Part shown: positions 24,678-34,290 of the stretch, piece by piece
Numbering within the stretch: position 1 is the first letter of the stretch
Layout of the letters: each line of letters opens with the position of its first letter
DNA from: Legionella maceachernii
GTDB taxonomy: Bacteria > Pseudomonadota > Gammaproteobacteria > Legionellales > Legionellaceae
Direction: 5' to 3'
Assembly: GCF_900167045.1 (NCBI RefSeq)
Contig: NZ_FUXJ01000002.1
Location: 1 to 60,602 of the forward strand
DNA length: 60,602 nucleotides
The notes under the pieces: model-generated
Database searches by the model: none
What the model saw: the letters and a program-made list of their open reading frames with translations, nothing else
What the model was told of the DNA's origin: nothing
Made by a program: the position numbers and the translations under genes

Positions 24678-26858
24678 ATGACAATGACAGCACTGCTTGA
24701 TGGATTAAACGAGAGGCAACGTGAAGCGGTGACCGCACCCTTAGGAAATACGTTAGTTTTAGCAGGGGCTGGCAGCGGTAAAACACGCGTGTTAGTTAGC
24801 CGAATCGCTTGGCTTATTGAACAGCAACACCTATCACCCCACGCTATTTTAGCTGTTACGTTTACTAACAAAGCGGCTGGTGAAATGAGAGCTCGTCTAC
24901 ATAACCTGCTTGAGACTCCCTTGCTTGGTCTGTGGGTAGGCACTTTTCATGGTTTATGTCATCGCTTACTGCGTCGACATTATAAAGACGCTCATTTACC
25001 TGAACAATTTCACATTCTCGATAGTGAAGATCAAGCGAGAGTGGTGAAACGTGTCATTGCATCACTCAATCTTGATGAGGATCAGTGGCCTGTAAAGCAA
25101 GCGCAAGCGTTTATTAACAGCAACAAAGATGAAGGATTACGCCCACAGCACGTTCATGTATTGCCTTATGGCCCTGGCCGCACGTTGGTCAGCATTTATA
25201 AAGCTTATGAGCAAGCTTGCCAAACTGCTGGCGTCATTGATTTTGCTGAGCTATTGTTGCGCACTCATGAGCTATTGCGTGACAATCCAGATATTTTGAC
25301 TCACTATCGCCAGCGTTTTCAGGCCATTTTAGTGGATGAATTTCAAGACACCAATACTATTCAATACGCGTGGATTCGTCTATTAGCTGGGGAACGTACT
25401 TCAGTGATGGTTGTGGGAGACGATGATCAATCCATTTATGGTTGGCGAGGGGCTAAGGTGGAGAACATCCAGCAATTTTCTAATGATTTCAACAATACCC
25501 TGATCGTCCGATTAGAGCAAAACTACCGCTCTACCTCAACCATTTTGGATGCTGCGAATGCATTAATCACCAACAACCAATCACGTATGGGTAAAGCGTT
25601 GTGGACTGCAGGGGCTTCAGGCGAAAAAATTGTGGTTTATAGTGCGTTTAACGAGCTGGAGGAAGCACGTTTTGTGAGTGAGCGCATTGCAATGGAAATT
25701 AATCAAGGGCGTAATCCCGATGAGATTGCCATTTTATATCGGTCTAATGCTCAATCGCGCGTTTTGGAAGAAGCTTTGCTTCGAGCGGGTATTGCTTATC
25801 GCATTTATGGTGGCGTGCGCTTTTTTGAGCGAGCCGAAATAAAAGATACGCTCGCCTACTTGCGTCTTCTCGCTAATTCTGATGACGATACTGCATTCGA
25901 GCGGGTAGTGAATTTTCCAACCCGTGGGATTGGCGAAAAAACATTGGATGAACTGCGGCATTTAGCTAAAAATGAACAGATTTCATTATGGGCGGCCACG
26001 AAAACAATCTTGAAGGCCGAATTATTACCCCATCGAGCTGCCACAGCGTTAATGAAGTTCGTCACGCTCATTGAAAATTTGCAGCAACAAATCACTTATT
26101 TAGAGTTGGATGAGCAAATAAGTATAGTAATTGAGCAAAGTGGTTTATACGCTCATTTTGCCAAAATCAAAGGGGATAAATCGGAATCCCGATTGGATAA
26201 CTTGCAGGAATTGGTGAATGCCGCCAAGCAATTTCGTTATGAGCAAGCACAGGAAAGCGAGCTGCCGCTACTCGTTGCTTTCTTAGCATACGCTTCTCTT
26301 GAAGCCGGTGAAATGCAAGCAGCAGAACATGAGCGCTATGTTCATCTCATGACACTTCACTCTGCTAAAGGCTTAGAATTCCCACTGGTGTTTTTAGTGG
26401 GGATGGAAGAAGGCGTGTTTCCTGGTAAGCAAATTGCGGACGAACCAGGTCGCCTGGAGGAGGAGCGTAGACTTTGTTATGTGGGAATGACCCGAGCAAT
26501 GGAAAAATTAATTCTGTCTTATGCCGAAGTCCGACGTCAATTTGGCCGAGAAGAATACCATCGACCTTCGCGCTTTTTACGCGAATTGCCTTCGGAATTA
26601 GTCGAAGAAGTCCGGGTTAAAGCGCGTTTTCAAACACCTCTATCACAAAAAACTCAATCCTCCGCCGCCAATGAAGCAGGATTGAAACTTGGACAGGGTG
26701 TTAAGCATGCTAAATTTGGACAAGGTGTGATTTTAGCTGTTGAAGGTTCTGGAGCTCATACGCGCGTGCAGGTAAAGTTTGTTGAAGAGGGCGTGAAATG
26801 GTTAGTTCTTGCCTATGCCAATTTAACTGTTTTAGAAGACGATTGTGCCTCGTGTTGA
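24678..26858 (+). CDS. uvrD: DNA helicase II UvrD
   Basis: 726 residues from the ATG at 24678; the frame also has a TTG four codons earlier. It is a complete SF1A helicase: Walker A GAGSGKTR, Walker B/motif II DEFQDT, motif III DDDQSIYGWRGA, motif IV EQNYRST, motif V TLHSAKGLEFPLVF with GMEEGVFP, motif VI VGMTRAMEKL. The C-terminal part (about 670-722) is the Tudor-like domain with GVKHAKFGQG. UvrD unwinds DNA in nucleotide-excision and mismatch repair and removes RecA. UvrD rather than Rep or PcrA is favoured by the tail. Confidence 0.95.
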   Translation: MTMTALLDGLNERQREAVTAPLGNTLVLAGAGSGKTRVLVSRIAWLIEQQHLSPHAILAVTFTNKAAGEMRARLHNLLETPLLGLWVGTFHGLCHRLLRRHYKDAHLPEQFHILDSEDQARVVKRVIASLNLDEDQWPVKQAQAFINSNKDEGLRPQHVHVLPYGPGRTLVSIYKAYEQACQTAGVIDFAELLLRTHELLRDNPDILTHYRQRFQAILVDEFQDTNTIQYAWIRLLAGERTSVMVVGDDDQSIYGWRGAKVENIQQFSNDFNNTLIVRLEQNYRSTSTILDAANALITNNQSRMGKALWTAGASGEKIVVYSAFNELEEARFVSERIAMEINQGRNPDEIAILYRSNAQSRVLEEALLRAGIAYRIYGGVRFFERAEIKDTLAYLRLLANSDDDTAFERVVNFPTRGIGEKTLDELRHLAKNEQISLWAATKTILKAELLPHRAATALMKFVTLIENLQQQITYLELDEQISIVIEQSGLYAHFAKIKGDKSESRLDNLQELVNAAKQFRYEQAQESELPLLVAFLAYASLEAGEMQAAEHERYVHLMTLHSAKGLEFPLVFLVGMEEGVFPGKQIADEPGRLEEERRLCYVGMTRAMEKLILSYAEVRRQFGREEYHRPSRFLRELPSELVEEVRVKARFQTPLSQKTQSSAANEAGLKLGQGVKHAKFGQGVILAVEGSGAHTRVQVKFVEEGVKWLVLAYANLTVLEDDCASC

Positions 26859-26960
26859 CCGCTAAATAATCTTCTCTAGAAAAACATTGAATTTAGTTTA
26901 AGCTGGTGCTACGTTTTGTGGGCAAATAATTTTGATTACTTATCGTTAAGGGGATTAGGT

Positions 26961-27752
26961 GTGAAATTTACAAATTTATTAACAGCGAGTGCATTAATTT
27001 CAGCCATGACGGTGCCTGTTGCACTTGCCGCGGATACTAACAATGACAATGCAATGCCTGCGGATCAAAAAAAACAAATTGAGCAAGTTATCCATGATTA
27101 TTTAATTAATAATCCTGAAGTTTTACTTGAAGCTTCTCAAGCCTTACAGCAAAAACAACAACAAGCGATGCAAGTTCAGGCTCAGGCTGCTATTAAAGAA
27201 AACGCAAGCCAGTTATTCAATGATAATCTTGCTTTAGCCGGCAACTCCAAAGGCAATGTCACGCTGGTTGAGTTTTTTGATTATCAATGCATTCATTGCA
27301 AGAAAATGGCACCTGTTATTAGCAATTTAGTGAAACAAAATCCTAATCTACGCGTTGTTTATAAAGAGTTCCCCATTTTTGGTAAGAGCTCTGATTCAGC
27401 ATCAAGAGCTGCTCTGGCAGCCGCAATGCAAGGCAAGTATTTGGCGATGCACGATGCTTTAATTAAGCAGGAAAATCGTTTAAATGATCAAATTATTATG
27501 GATACGGCGAAATCCCTAGGTCTAGATATGAAGAAATTTAAAGCAGATATGTCTAGCCAAACGGTCAGTGATGCGCTCGAGGCGAATCGCCAATTAGCAG
27601 AAAAGCTGCACTTAATGGGTACACCGGCCTTTATTATTGCTGGAACTTCAGATGGTAAGCTGAAAGAGGGAAGCTCACCCGCATTCATACCTGGTGCCGC
27701 AAGTGAAGAGTCTTTACAGGAATTAGTGAAGAAAGAAGGTGCAAATTCTTAA
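26961..27752 (+). CDS. DsbA-family thiol:disulfide oxidoreductase (Com1/DsbA2-like)
   Basis: 263 residues from the GTG at 26961, which has AAGGGG upstream and starts exactly at the signal peptide (cleavage after VALAA). A helical N-terminal segment (about 30-90, Gln-rich) probably dimerises the protein. The thioredoxin fold follows with the active site C110-I-H-C113 and the cis-Pro in TPAFII. This is the architecture of Coxiella Com1 and Legionella DsbA2, a dimeric periplasmic oxidase/isomerase needed for type IV secretion assembly in L. pneumophila. The role here is by analogy. Confidence 0.9.
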   Translation: MKFTNLLTASALISAMTVPVALAADTNNDNAMPADQKKQIEQVIHDYLINNPEVLLEASQALQQKQQQAMQVQAQAAIKENASQLFNDNLALAGNSKGNVTLVEFFDYQCIHCKKMAPVISNLVKQNPNLRVVYKEFPIFGKSSDSASRAALAAAMQGKYLAMHDALIKQENRLNDQIIMDTAKSLGLDMKKFKADMSSQTVSDALEANRQLAEKLHLMGTPAFIIAGTSDGKLKEGSSPAFIPGAASEESLQELVKKEGANS

Positions 27753-27756
27753 TTTG

Positions 27757-27897
27757 TAGGTTGGGCCCTTGGCCCACTCCCATTTAATTAAGCTCTGAGC
27801 CACGACCATGAGGGAGCGATATAAATAGTCAGGGGCCCGGTGCGCCAGCATTGGGCTACCCCTGGCTAAAATTAATGGGGCAAGGCTCAACCTACTC
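27757..27897. repeat. Long inverted repeat (GTAGGTTGGGCC... family)
   Basis: Outer arms: GTAGGTTGGGCCCTTGGCC near 27757-27775 and GGCAAGGCTCAACCTAC near 27881-27897. The interior holds a second imperfect inverted piece (GGGGCCCGGTGCGCC to GGGCTACCCC). It carries the same core as 3157-3206. It lies in the 284-base gap between the DsbA2-like gene and glyQ and looks like a small non-coding dispersed element. Confidence 0.6.
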
Positions 27898-28036
27898 CGA
27901 TGTTCAATGACATCGAACCTGTTTCGCAGGAAGGTTGGCAATTGTGTTAACATAGTGCATCCTGATATGTTTTTTGACGAAATTTGAGGATTTTGAAATC
28001 CCTGTTCTACAGCTGTGTTCGTATTTTGAGATAAAA

Positions 28037-28933
28037 ATGACAAAACCAACGACTTTTCAAGAGATTATCCTAGTGTTACAGCAATTTTGGGCTGCCCAAG
28101 GTTGCGTCATACTGCAACCTTTGGATATGGAAGTGGGCGCGGGAACATTTCATCCCGCGACTTTTCTACGCGCAATTGGACCAGAGCCTTGGTCTGCTGC
28201 TTATGTACAGCCTTCTAGAAGACCAACCGATGGGCGCTACGGTGAGAATCCTAATCGAGTACAGCATTATTATCAGTTTCAAGTGGTGCTAAAACCTTCA
28301 CCGCTGGATATTCAAGACAAATACCTTGATTCATTACGCGCCTTAGGGGTTGACCCCTTGGCTGATGACATTCGTTTTGTGGAAGATAATTGGGAGTCAC
28401 CGACTTTAGGGGCATGGGGTTTGGGTTGGGAGGTGTGGCAAAATGGGATGGAAATATCCCAATTTACTTATTTTCAGCAAGTAGGAGGACTTGTTTGCAA
28501 ACCCATCACCGGTGAGTTAACTTACGGTCTTGAGCGAATTGCGATGTATGTTCTGGGCGTTGATAATTTATTCGATTTACCCTGGGCTTACACAGCCAAT
28601 GGCTTAATCACTTACGGCGATGTTTTCCATCAAAATGAAGTGGAGATGTCAGCTTATAATTTTGAACATGCCAATGTGGATGTTTTATTTCAGCAGTTTG
28701 ATTATTATGAAGCGGAAGCCCAAAAGTTAGTGGCTTTAAATCTTCCATTGCCAGCTTATGAAATGGTTATGAAAGCTTCTCACGCGTTCAACTTGCTGGA
28801 TGCAAGACGAGCAATCTCGGTGACAGAACGACAACGGTTTATTTTAAGAGTGCGCCATCTATCGAGATCTGTAGCGCAAGCTTACTATGATGCGCGTGAA
28901 GCGCTCGGTTTTCCTATGCAGAAGGGTGTGTAA
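28037..28933 (+). CDS. glyQ: Glycyl-tRNA synthetase alpha subunit
   Basis: 298 residues from the ATG at 28037; the frame runs 21 codons further upstream but homologous proteins begin at [14 protein letters not shown]. Class II signature stretches are visible, including [19 protein letters not shown] and [19 protein letters not shown]. The alpha subunit carries the aminoacylation active site of the bacterial alpha2beta2 enzyme. Its stop shares a base with the glyS start (TAATG). Confidence 0.97.
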   Translation: MTKPTTFQEIILVLQQFWAAQGCVILQPLDMEVGAGTFHPATFLRAIGPEPWSAAYVQPSRRPTDGRYGENPNRVQHYYQFQVVLKPSPLDIQDKYLDSLRALGVDPLADDIRFVEDNWESPTLGAWGLGWEVWQNGMEISQFTYFQQVGGLVCKPITGELTYGLERIAMYVLGVDNLFDLPWAYTANGLITYGDVFHQNEVEMSAYNFEHANVDVLFQQFDYYEAEAQKLVALNLPLPAYEMVMKASHAFNLLDARRAISVTERQRFILRVRHLSRSVAQAYYDAREALGFPMQKGV

Positions 28934-31017
28934 TGGCAAACGATTTTTTATTTGAATTAGGTTGTGAAGAACTTCCCTCAGGCGCGGTTTGGCCATTGGC
29001 GGATGCATTGGCGACTCATTTACTCGCGGCTTTCGATAAAGCACAAATTCGTTATGGAGAAGTACGAAAATTTGCCACTCCAAGGCGCATCGCTGTATTA
29101 ATCGATCAATTGCAAGAGGAACAACCAAGTCAGACAGTATCTCGTCGAGGACCTGCTTTAGCGGCGGCTTATGATGCTAATGGACAAGCAACTTCGGCCT
29201 TACTGGGTTTTGCGAAATCGTGTGGTGTTGGTGTTGAAAATTTGACAATTAGCAAAACAGAGAAAGGTGAATGGCTGATTCACGAAACAGTGACTCAGGG
29301 AGCAAAAACAAGAGACCTATTACCCGCCATGGTTAACCAAGCGTTAGCTCATTTACCTATTCCGAAGCCCATGCGCTGGGGAAGTGGTGATCATGAGTTC
29401 GCCCGCCCGGTTCACTGGGCGGTTTTGTTGTATGCCGACGAGGTGGTCGATTGTACTCTCTTAGGCGTGAGTGCGGGCTGTTATACTTATGGGCACCGAT
29501 TTCATCACCCACAAGCGACTAAAATCGATAAAGCGAAAGATTATGAATCCTTATTGCGAGATGCTTATGTGATTGCCGATTTTAGTACGCGACGTGCTTT
29601 AATTATCTCTCAAGTAAAAGAGCTTGCTGCTCATTATAATGCCGAAGCAGTGATGCCTGATGAGTTAGTTGATGAAGTCACGTCTATTGTTGAATGGCCG
29701 CAGGCGCTATTGGCCAATTTTGAAGAGGATTTTTTAGAAGTACCACCGGAAGCGTTAATTGCGGCGATGCAGGCTCATCAAAAATGCTTCGCTATGAGAA
29801 ATAGTTCAGGCCGATTGCTGCCTCATTTTATTACAGTCGCTAACATTAACAGCTCAAATCCTTCTCAAGTCTCTGCGGGCAATGAAAAAGTAATGCGAGC
29901 AAGATTAAGTGACGCTGCTTTCTTTTTTCGTCAAGATAAAAAATACCCATTAAGTCACCATATTCCGGCCACTGCGAAAGTTGTTTTCCAAGCCCAGTTA
30001 GGGAGTTTGCACGATAAAGCCGTTCGTCTTAAAGCACTGATGGAATTTTTGGCGGAACCGCTCGAGTTAGATAAACAACAAGCAGCTCGGGCAGCAGAAC
30101 TCAGTAAATGCGACCTGATGACAGGGATGGTGGGTGAGTTCCCTGAGTTACAGGGACTGATGGGTTATTATTATGCCAAGCACGATGGAGAACCTGAGAA
30201 GGTCGCTATTGCTTTAAATGAGCAATACATGCCACGTTTCGCAGCGGATCAACTGCCTGGGTCCAAATTAGGATTAGCATTATCATTAGCAGACCGATTG
30301 GATACGCTAGTCGGTATTTTCGCGATTGGCCAAAAACCTTCTGGTGTGAAAGATCCTTTTAAATTGCGTCGCCATGCTTTAGCTGTAGTTCGTATATTAA
30401 TGGCTATTCCTACTCAACTCAAATTAGTCGACTTAATCGCGCAAACGTTGCAAATTTATGGCAACACCTTACCCGCAGCGGAATCGTTAATTGCTAATGA
30501 ACTAAAACCGTTTATCTTAGAGCGTATGCAGTCTTATTATCATGGGCATGGTTTAACCGCGGATTTGGTTTTGGCTGTACGTGCTCGGCAGGAAGATTGG
30601 CTTTATGATTTCGATAAACGCATCAATGCATTAGCTACTTTTATTAATTTGCCTGAAGCCGCGGTGTTGTCCGCAGCATGCAAACGTGTACACAATATAT
30701 TGCTGCAGGCCGAACATTCTGAAGCGAAAGTTGAAGCGATTAACGAAGGCTTGCTTGAAGAGGGAGCAGAGAAGGCGCTTTTTGCTCATCTTAAAGCGAT
30801 GGAGGACATGGTTAAACCCCTGTATGCAAAAGAAGACTATGGTAGAATTCTCACGCAATTGGCGAGTTTACGAGAGCCTGTGGATGCATTTTTTGAACAT
30901 GTCATGGTAATGGTGGATGATCAAGCAGTTAAAAAAAATCGCCTCAATTTACTCACACGGTTACAAAAATTACTGCAGGGTGTGGCTGACATTTCTTTAT
31001 TACAATTAAATTTATGA
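28933..31017 (+). CDS. glyS: Glycyl-tRNA synthetase beta subunit
   Basis: 694 residues, full length. It begins with FLFELGCEELPSG and has ADRLDTLVGIFAIGQKPSG and DPFKLRRHALAVVRI, all typical of GlyS. The C-terminal part binds tRNA-Gly (DALR-type anticodon-binding segment). It is coupled to glyQ upstream and overlaps gmhB by 4 bases downstream. Confidence 0.97.
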   Translation: MANDFLFELGCEELPSGAVWPLADALATHLLAAFDKAQIRYGEVRKFATPRRIAVLIDQLQEEQPSQTVSRRGPALAAAYDANGQATSALLGFAKSCGVGVENLTISKTEKGEWLIHETVTQGAKTRDLLPAMVNQALAHLPIPKPMRWGSGDHEFARPVHWAVLLYADEVVDCTLLGVSAGCYTYGHRFHHPQATKIDKAKDYESLLRDAYVIADFSTRRALIISQVKELAAHYNAEAVMPDELVDEVTSIVEWPQALLANFEEDFLEVPPEALIAAMQAHQKCFAMRNSSGRLLPHFITVANINSSNPSQVSAGNEKVMRARLSDAAFFFRQDKKYPLSHHIPATAKVVFQAQLGSLHDKAVRLKALMEFLAEPLELDKQQAARAAELSKCDLMTGMVGEFPELQGLMGYYYAKHDGEPEKVAIALNEQYMPRFAADQLPGSKLGLALSLADRLDTLVGIFAIGQKPSGVKDPFKLRRHALAVVRILMAIPTQLKLVDLIAQTLQIYGNTLPAAESLIANELKPFILERMQSYYHGHGLTADLVLAVRARQEDWLYDFDKRINALATFINLPEAAVLSAACKRVHNILLQAEHSEAKVEAINEGLLEEGAEKALFAHLKAMEDMVKPLYAKEDYGRILTQLASLREPVDAFFEHVMVMVDDQAVKKNRLNLLTRLQKLLQGVADISLLQLNL

Positions 31018-31550
31018 GTAGGATAGTGCTTTTAGACAGGGACGGTGTAATCAATCAAGACTCGCTGCATTACATCAAGTCTACCGAAGAATTCATCCCT
31101 ATCCCGGGCAGTATTGAGGCCATCGCGCGTTTGACAAAAGCGGGCTACCGGATAGGGGTTGCAACCAATCAATCCGGTGTTTCCCGCGGGTATTATGATG
31201 AAGCGGAACTCGCTGCTATTCATGGCAAAATGCTTAACCTTGTGCATGAAGCAGGGGGGGAAATCGAAGCGATTGAATATTGTATTCACATGCCATACGA
31301 AAATTGTTTTTGCCGTAAACCACGACCAGGCATGCTTTTAGCGTTAGCAGACCGTTTGAATTGTTCTTTAACTGGGGTGCCCTTTATTGGGGATAGAGTT
31401 TCCGATATTCAAGCCGCTGAAGCGGCTGGAGCGACTCCTATGATGATTCTATCACCTATGACCGATCGAGTTGGATTGCAAGCTTATCTTCATGTTCCTG
31501 TTTTTAATTCACTTGCTCAATGTGTAGATCAGCTGTTGGCTAATCCATGA
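31014..31550 (+). CDS. gmhB: D-glycero-beta-D-manno-heptose 1,7-bisphosphate 7-phosphatase GmhB
   Basis: 178 residues. HAD-family motif I is LDRDGVIN with the nucleophile Asp; motif II is GVATNQSGVSRG; motif III/IV is CFCRKPRPGM and FIGDRVSDIQAAEAAG. The zinc loop CIHMPYENCFC supplies the Cys/His ligands of GmhB. It removes the C7 phosphate in ADP-heptose synthesis for LPS core. It overlaps glyS and rsmJ by 4 bases each, so the four genes form one operon. Confidence 0.94.
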   Translation: MSRIVLLDRDGVINQDSLHYIKSTEEFIPIPGSIEAIARLTKAGYRIGVATNQSGVSRGYYDEAELAAIHGKMLNLVHEAGGEIEAIEYCIHMPYENCFCRKPRPGMLLALADRLNCSLTGVPFIGDRVSDIQAAEAAGATPMMILSPMTDRVGLQAYLHVPVFNSLAQCVDQLLANP

Positions 31551-32278
31551 ACGCATTAGCAATCGGCTATGAATCGGAAGCACTTTTCGCCAAAGCAACG
31601 CAATTGCAAGAGCAACTGCATCTCCCCATTGATAATCATGCACAGCAGCAGCTGCTTGTGACAGCAGATAGGTTAGAGCTGAAAATGGGGAATTTTGCTG
31701 CTTTATTTGCTGATTTTTCCAGTAAAACGTGGCAAAAGCGGCGGGATGCAGGCAAGAAACAAGGACTTGTTCGTGCTTGCAAACCAGGACCTGGTGTTAA
31801 GGTCATTGACTTGACGGCAGGTTGGGGACGGGACGCAGCAGTGCTTGCTAGTTTTGGTGCTGAAGTATTGATGCTTGAGCGCAATCCGGTGATGGCGGTT
31901 TTGCTTAGGGACGCTTTAGAACGCCAAGATGAGCACTCGAAAGAAGTGTTAAAGCTTAAGCTATGCCACGTTGATGCCCTGGATTATCTGCGGCATCTTG
32001 AAGAGAAAGACCATCCTGATGTGATCTATATTGATCCAATGCACCCACAGCGCAATAAGTCGGCATTGGTTAAGAAGGACATGCAGGCTTTGCAGCAGCT
32101 TATTGGTGCTGATTCCGATGTGCTTGAATTATTAGAGTTTGCTGTAACCAAAGTGCTAAAAAGGGTAGTAATCAAATGGCCACAACATTTGCCGCCACTT
32201 TTAAAACCAACGTCCAGTGTTTCCGGTAAAACAGTGCGGTTTGATAGCTATAATCCATTGTCATTTTCTGAAAATTAA
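31547..32278 (+). CDS. rsmJ: 16S rRNA (guanine(1516)-N(2))-methyltransferase RsmJ
   Basis: 243 residues. The SAM-binding motif is VIDLTAGWGRDAAVLASFGA followed by the acidic VLMLERNPV; the catalytic motif is VIYIDPMHPQRNKSALVKK. This is the RsmJ (YhiQ) pattern. It methylates G1516 of 16S rRNA. It is the last gene of the glyQ-glyS-gmhB-rsmJ run, with a 4-base overlap upstream. Confidence 0.93.
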   Translation: MNALAIGYESEALFAKATQLQEQLHLPIDNHAQQQLLVTADRLELKMGNFAALFADFSSKTWQKRRDAGKKQGLVRACKPGPGVKVIDLTAGWGRDAAVLASFGAEVLMLERNPVMAVLLRDALERQDEHSKEVLKLKLCHVDALDYLRHLEEKDHPDVIYIDPMHPQRNKSALVKKDMQALQQLIGADSDVLELLEFAVTKVLKRVVIKWPQHLPPLLKPTSSVSGKTVRFDSYNPLSFSEN

Positions 32279-32397
32279 GACGATCAGAAGTTCAATATCA
32301 ATCCAAATAATTCCTGGCGGTAGCGGCTAATTGATAGATAATCATTAGCCCTTTTTATATAATACGACTTTTTTGATTGCTAAATAGAGGGAGTGCT

Positions 32398-33006
32398 ATG
32401 GCAAAAAGGCAGGCACCGGTTAAATTGACTAACTTTCTACTCCAATTCTGGGCGTATATTGATAGGCTTCCAGACGAAGATTTAGGGCTATGGGGTAGAA
32501 AAGAAAATTTAACGGCTCTCTTTGATAATTTAAATTATATTTATCTAAAGAACCTTCTATCATTAAACGAACTTTATCAAATTTGTGACATCATTGAAGC
32601 CTCACTATCTACGGCTCCTGATAAGTCAAAAATAATTGATCAATTAAACGAATTTCAACAAAAAATTGACCTCAAAATTATCACGCAACAGCGATACAGA
32701 AATGGGCTAATAACATTGGGTATTGGGATGGAAGCTGCAGCTGTGCTTGCTCCTTTGACAGTTTTCTTTTTCGCTAACCCTCCGTTGGCCATTTTAGTTG
32801 TGTCTCTCGTTTGTTTAGTAGCAGGCCTTGCTCTTTTAGTCGCTTCCGTAAGACCTGAATGGAAGATGAATTATTATGCTCATTTTCACACTAATTTAGG
32901 GTTTTTTAGCCAGGATTTATTGAATGAGCAAAAACCAACAGAGGCTTGTGAGCGTGATGTGGATTCACCGGTAGATGAAGTAAATTCTTCCCCCATCCCT
33001 CAATGA
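32398..33006 (+). CDS. Conserved hypothetical membrane protein
   Basis: 202 residues from the ATG at 32398, preceded by GAGGGAG. A helical N-terminal cytoplasmic region (1-105) is followed by a hairpin of two membrane helices (about 110-155) and a polar acidic tail ending in SPIPQ. I do not recognise the family. Two membrane segments behind a soluble helical domain are seen in many Legionella hypothetical and effector proteins, but nothing specific supports secretion. Confidence 0.72.
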   Translation: MAKRQAPVKLTNFLLQFWAYIDRLPDEDLGLWGRKENLTALFDNLNYIYLKNLLSLNELYQICDIIEASLSTAPDKSKIIDQLNEFQQKIDLKIITQQRYRNGLITLGIGMEAAAVLAPLTVFFFANPPLAILVVSLVCLVAGLALLVASVRPEWKMNYYAHFHTNLGFFSQDLLNEQKPTEACERDVDSPVDEVNSSPIPQ

Positions 33007-33133
33007 AGGAGTAAGGGGAAAGGATAACTCAGTCAGGTAGAGTCCGGGTTAGGGATAGTGCTGGAGCGCTTACCTTTAATCAAAAGAAAATCTTTGGTTA
33101 CGGTTACGCCTGTCTTTGCGCTAACTTAACGTA

Positions 33134-33916
33134 TCAATCAGGGATTTTACCTAATATCCCTTGGTAAAATAATTTGTTACTCACCGAGATGCTACCCGAG
33201 AAGGGATAATCAAAACTTAATGCTAAAGCCAAATTAAAAGCGAGGCACATCGCAAAAAGGAAGATGGGAATATTTGAAATTAAATCGCTTCTTGCCCTAA
33301 TAAGTCCAATGAATATTGTAAGAAAAATCGTACCTACAATAAGCGATTCAGAGATTTGTCTGGGGATGACACTGTCGAGTTTGTTAACTCTGCCTCTTCG
33401 GGCCTCGATAATATTATTCACATTTAAAATGGCTTGAGAATAGAAAAGGGTTTCATGAGGTGTTTGGGGTTTATAGTGTTGTAGTTCCCCGTACAATGTT
33501 TCCAAATTATTCCAAGAGGATTGATTTGTAGCCCCTTTTCTCATTGCTTTCCATTCATTAACTCTGACAGAAACAAGATAATTGCGAGCAGCATTAAAAA
33601 TATTTACTCTATTTTCCTCAGGAAATTGTGAAATATTGTGAAAGAGCAAAGCAAGAGAATCCGCTTCTTTGGATGTCACATTTCTCGCTTCCATGAGGTA
33701 ATTCCATGTATTGATGATCACGAAAGCAATTAAGATAAAAAAACCAGTGCTAAGAATATTGATCGAGGTGTGAACAAGAGCTCGATGTTTTTTATCGTTA
33801 GAGATAGAAATCAAATGGGTTGATAATCTTGAGGAAAAATAGCTCAAACTAGCAAATAGAACAATGCTAGCGATCATGAGCCACCAAAAAGGTATAGTAT
33901 TAATCAATTCACGCAA
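33134..33916 (-). CDS. DUF4239 (bestrophin-like) membrane protein
   Basis: 260 residues. There are four membrane helices, two near the N-terminus (about 10-30 and 50-72) and two at the end (about 190-205 and 213-233). The soluble middle contains EADSLALLFHNISQFPEENR and NNIIEARRGRVNKLDSVIP, which match the DUF4239 family. The function is unknown; distant similarity to bestrophin-type channels has been proposed for the family. It is convergent with the preceding hypothetical gene. Confidence 0.82.
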   Translation of the reverse strand: MRELINTIPFWWLMIASIVLFASLSYFSSRLSTHLISISNDKKHRALVHTSINILSTGFFILIAFVIINTWNYLMEARNVTSKEADSLALLFHNISQFPEENRVNIFNAARNYLVSVRVNEWKAMRKGATNQSSWNNLETLYGELQHYKPQTPHETLFYSQAILNVNNIIEARRGRVNKLDSVIPRQISESLIVGTIFLTIFIGLIRARSDLISNIPIFLFAMCLAFNLALALSFDYPFSGSISVSNKLFYQGILGKIPD

Positions 33917-34290
33917 TATTTTGTCCTTATGTCTGATTTAATGGGTGCTAGGCTTGCTACATTCTTAGAAAATTCTTTTGTTGTTGCTTGGGAGCTCTCT
34001 TTCGTTGCTTCTTTATTTAGCATAGTTGTTTCTTTCTATCTTAAATTTAAGCGATAAAATAATCATTGGTAGAGCGAAAGTTTTGTCGTAGTGTATCAAG
34101 ATTATAAAAGGTAAGGCAAAAATTCAATCTTGATAGGGTGTGACTTAAAGTGCGGGTTAAACACACTCATTTAGACGCTTTTTTGGGCGTAGTTAGGTAG
34201 CCCGGGTGTAGGCGTAGCCGTACCCAGGGCTTTCTTTTTTGATTTCCCGGGTTACGGCTACGCCTACACCCCGGGCTACCTACTTACTAT
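33917..34290. other. Intergenic region holding a large palindrome
   Basis: 374 bases without a convincing gene. The left 270 bases are AT-rich and unremarkable. The right end holds the long imperfect palindrome listed separately at 34191-34282, next to the 3' end of the secreted repeat protein gene. Confidence 0.6.
34191..34282. repeat. Long imperfect palindrome (GTAGCCCGGGTGTAGGCG... type)
   Basis: Two arms of about 38 bases (34191-34229 and about 34245-34282) are near-perfect inverted copies: both contain GTAGGCGTAGCCGTA in opposite orientation. They are separated by about 15 T-rich bases. It could form a very stable hairpin and probably terminates the adjacent minus-strand gene or represents a small dispersed repeat element. 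Confidence 0.8.
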
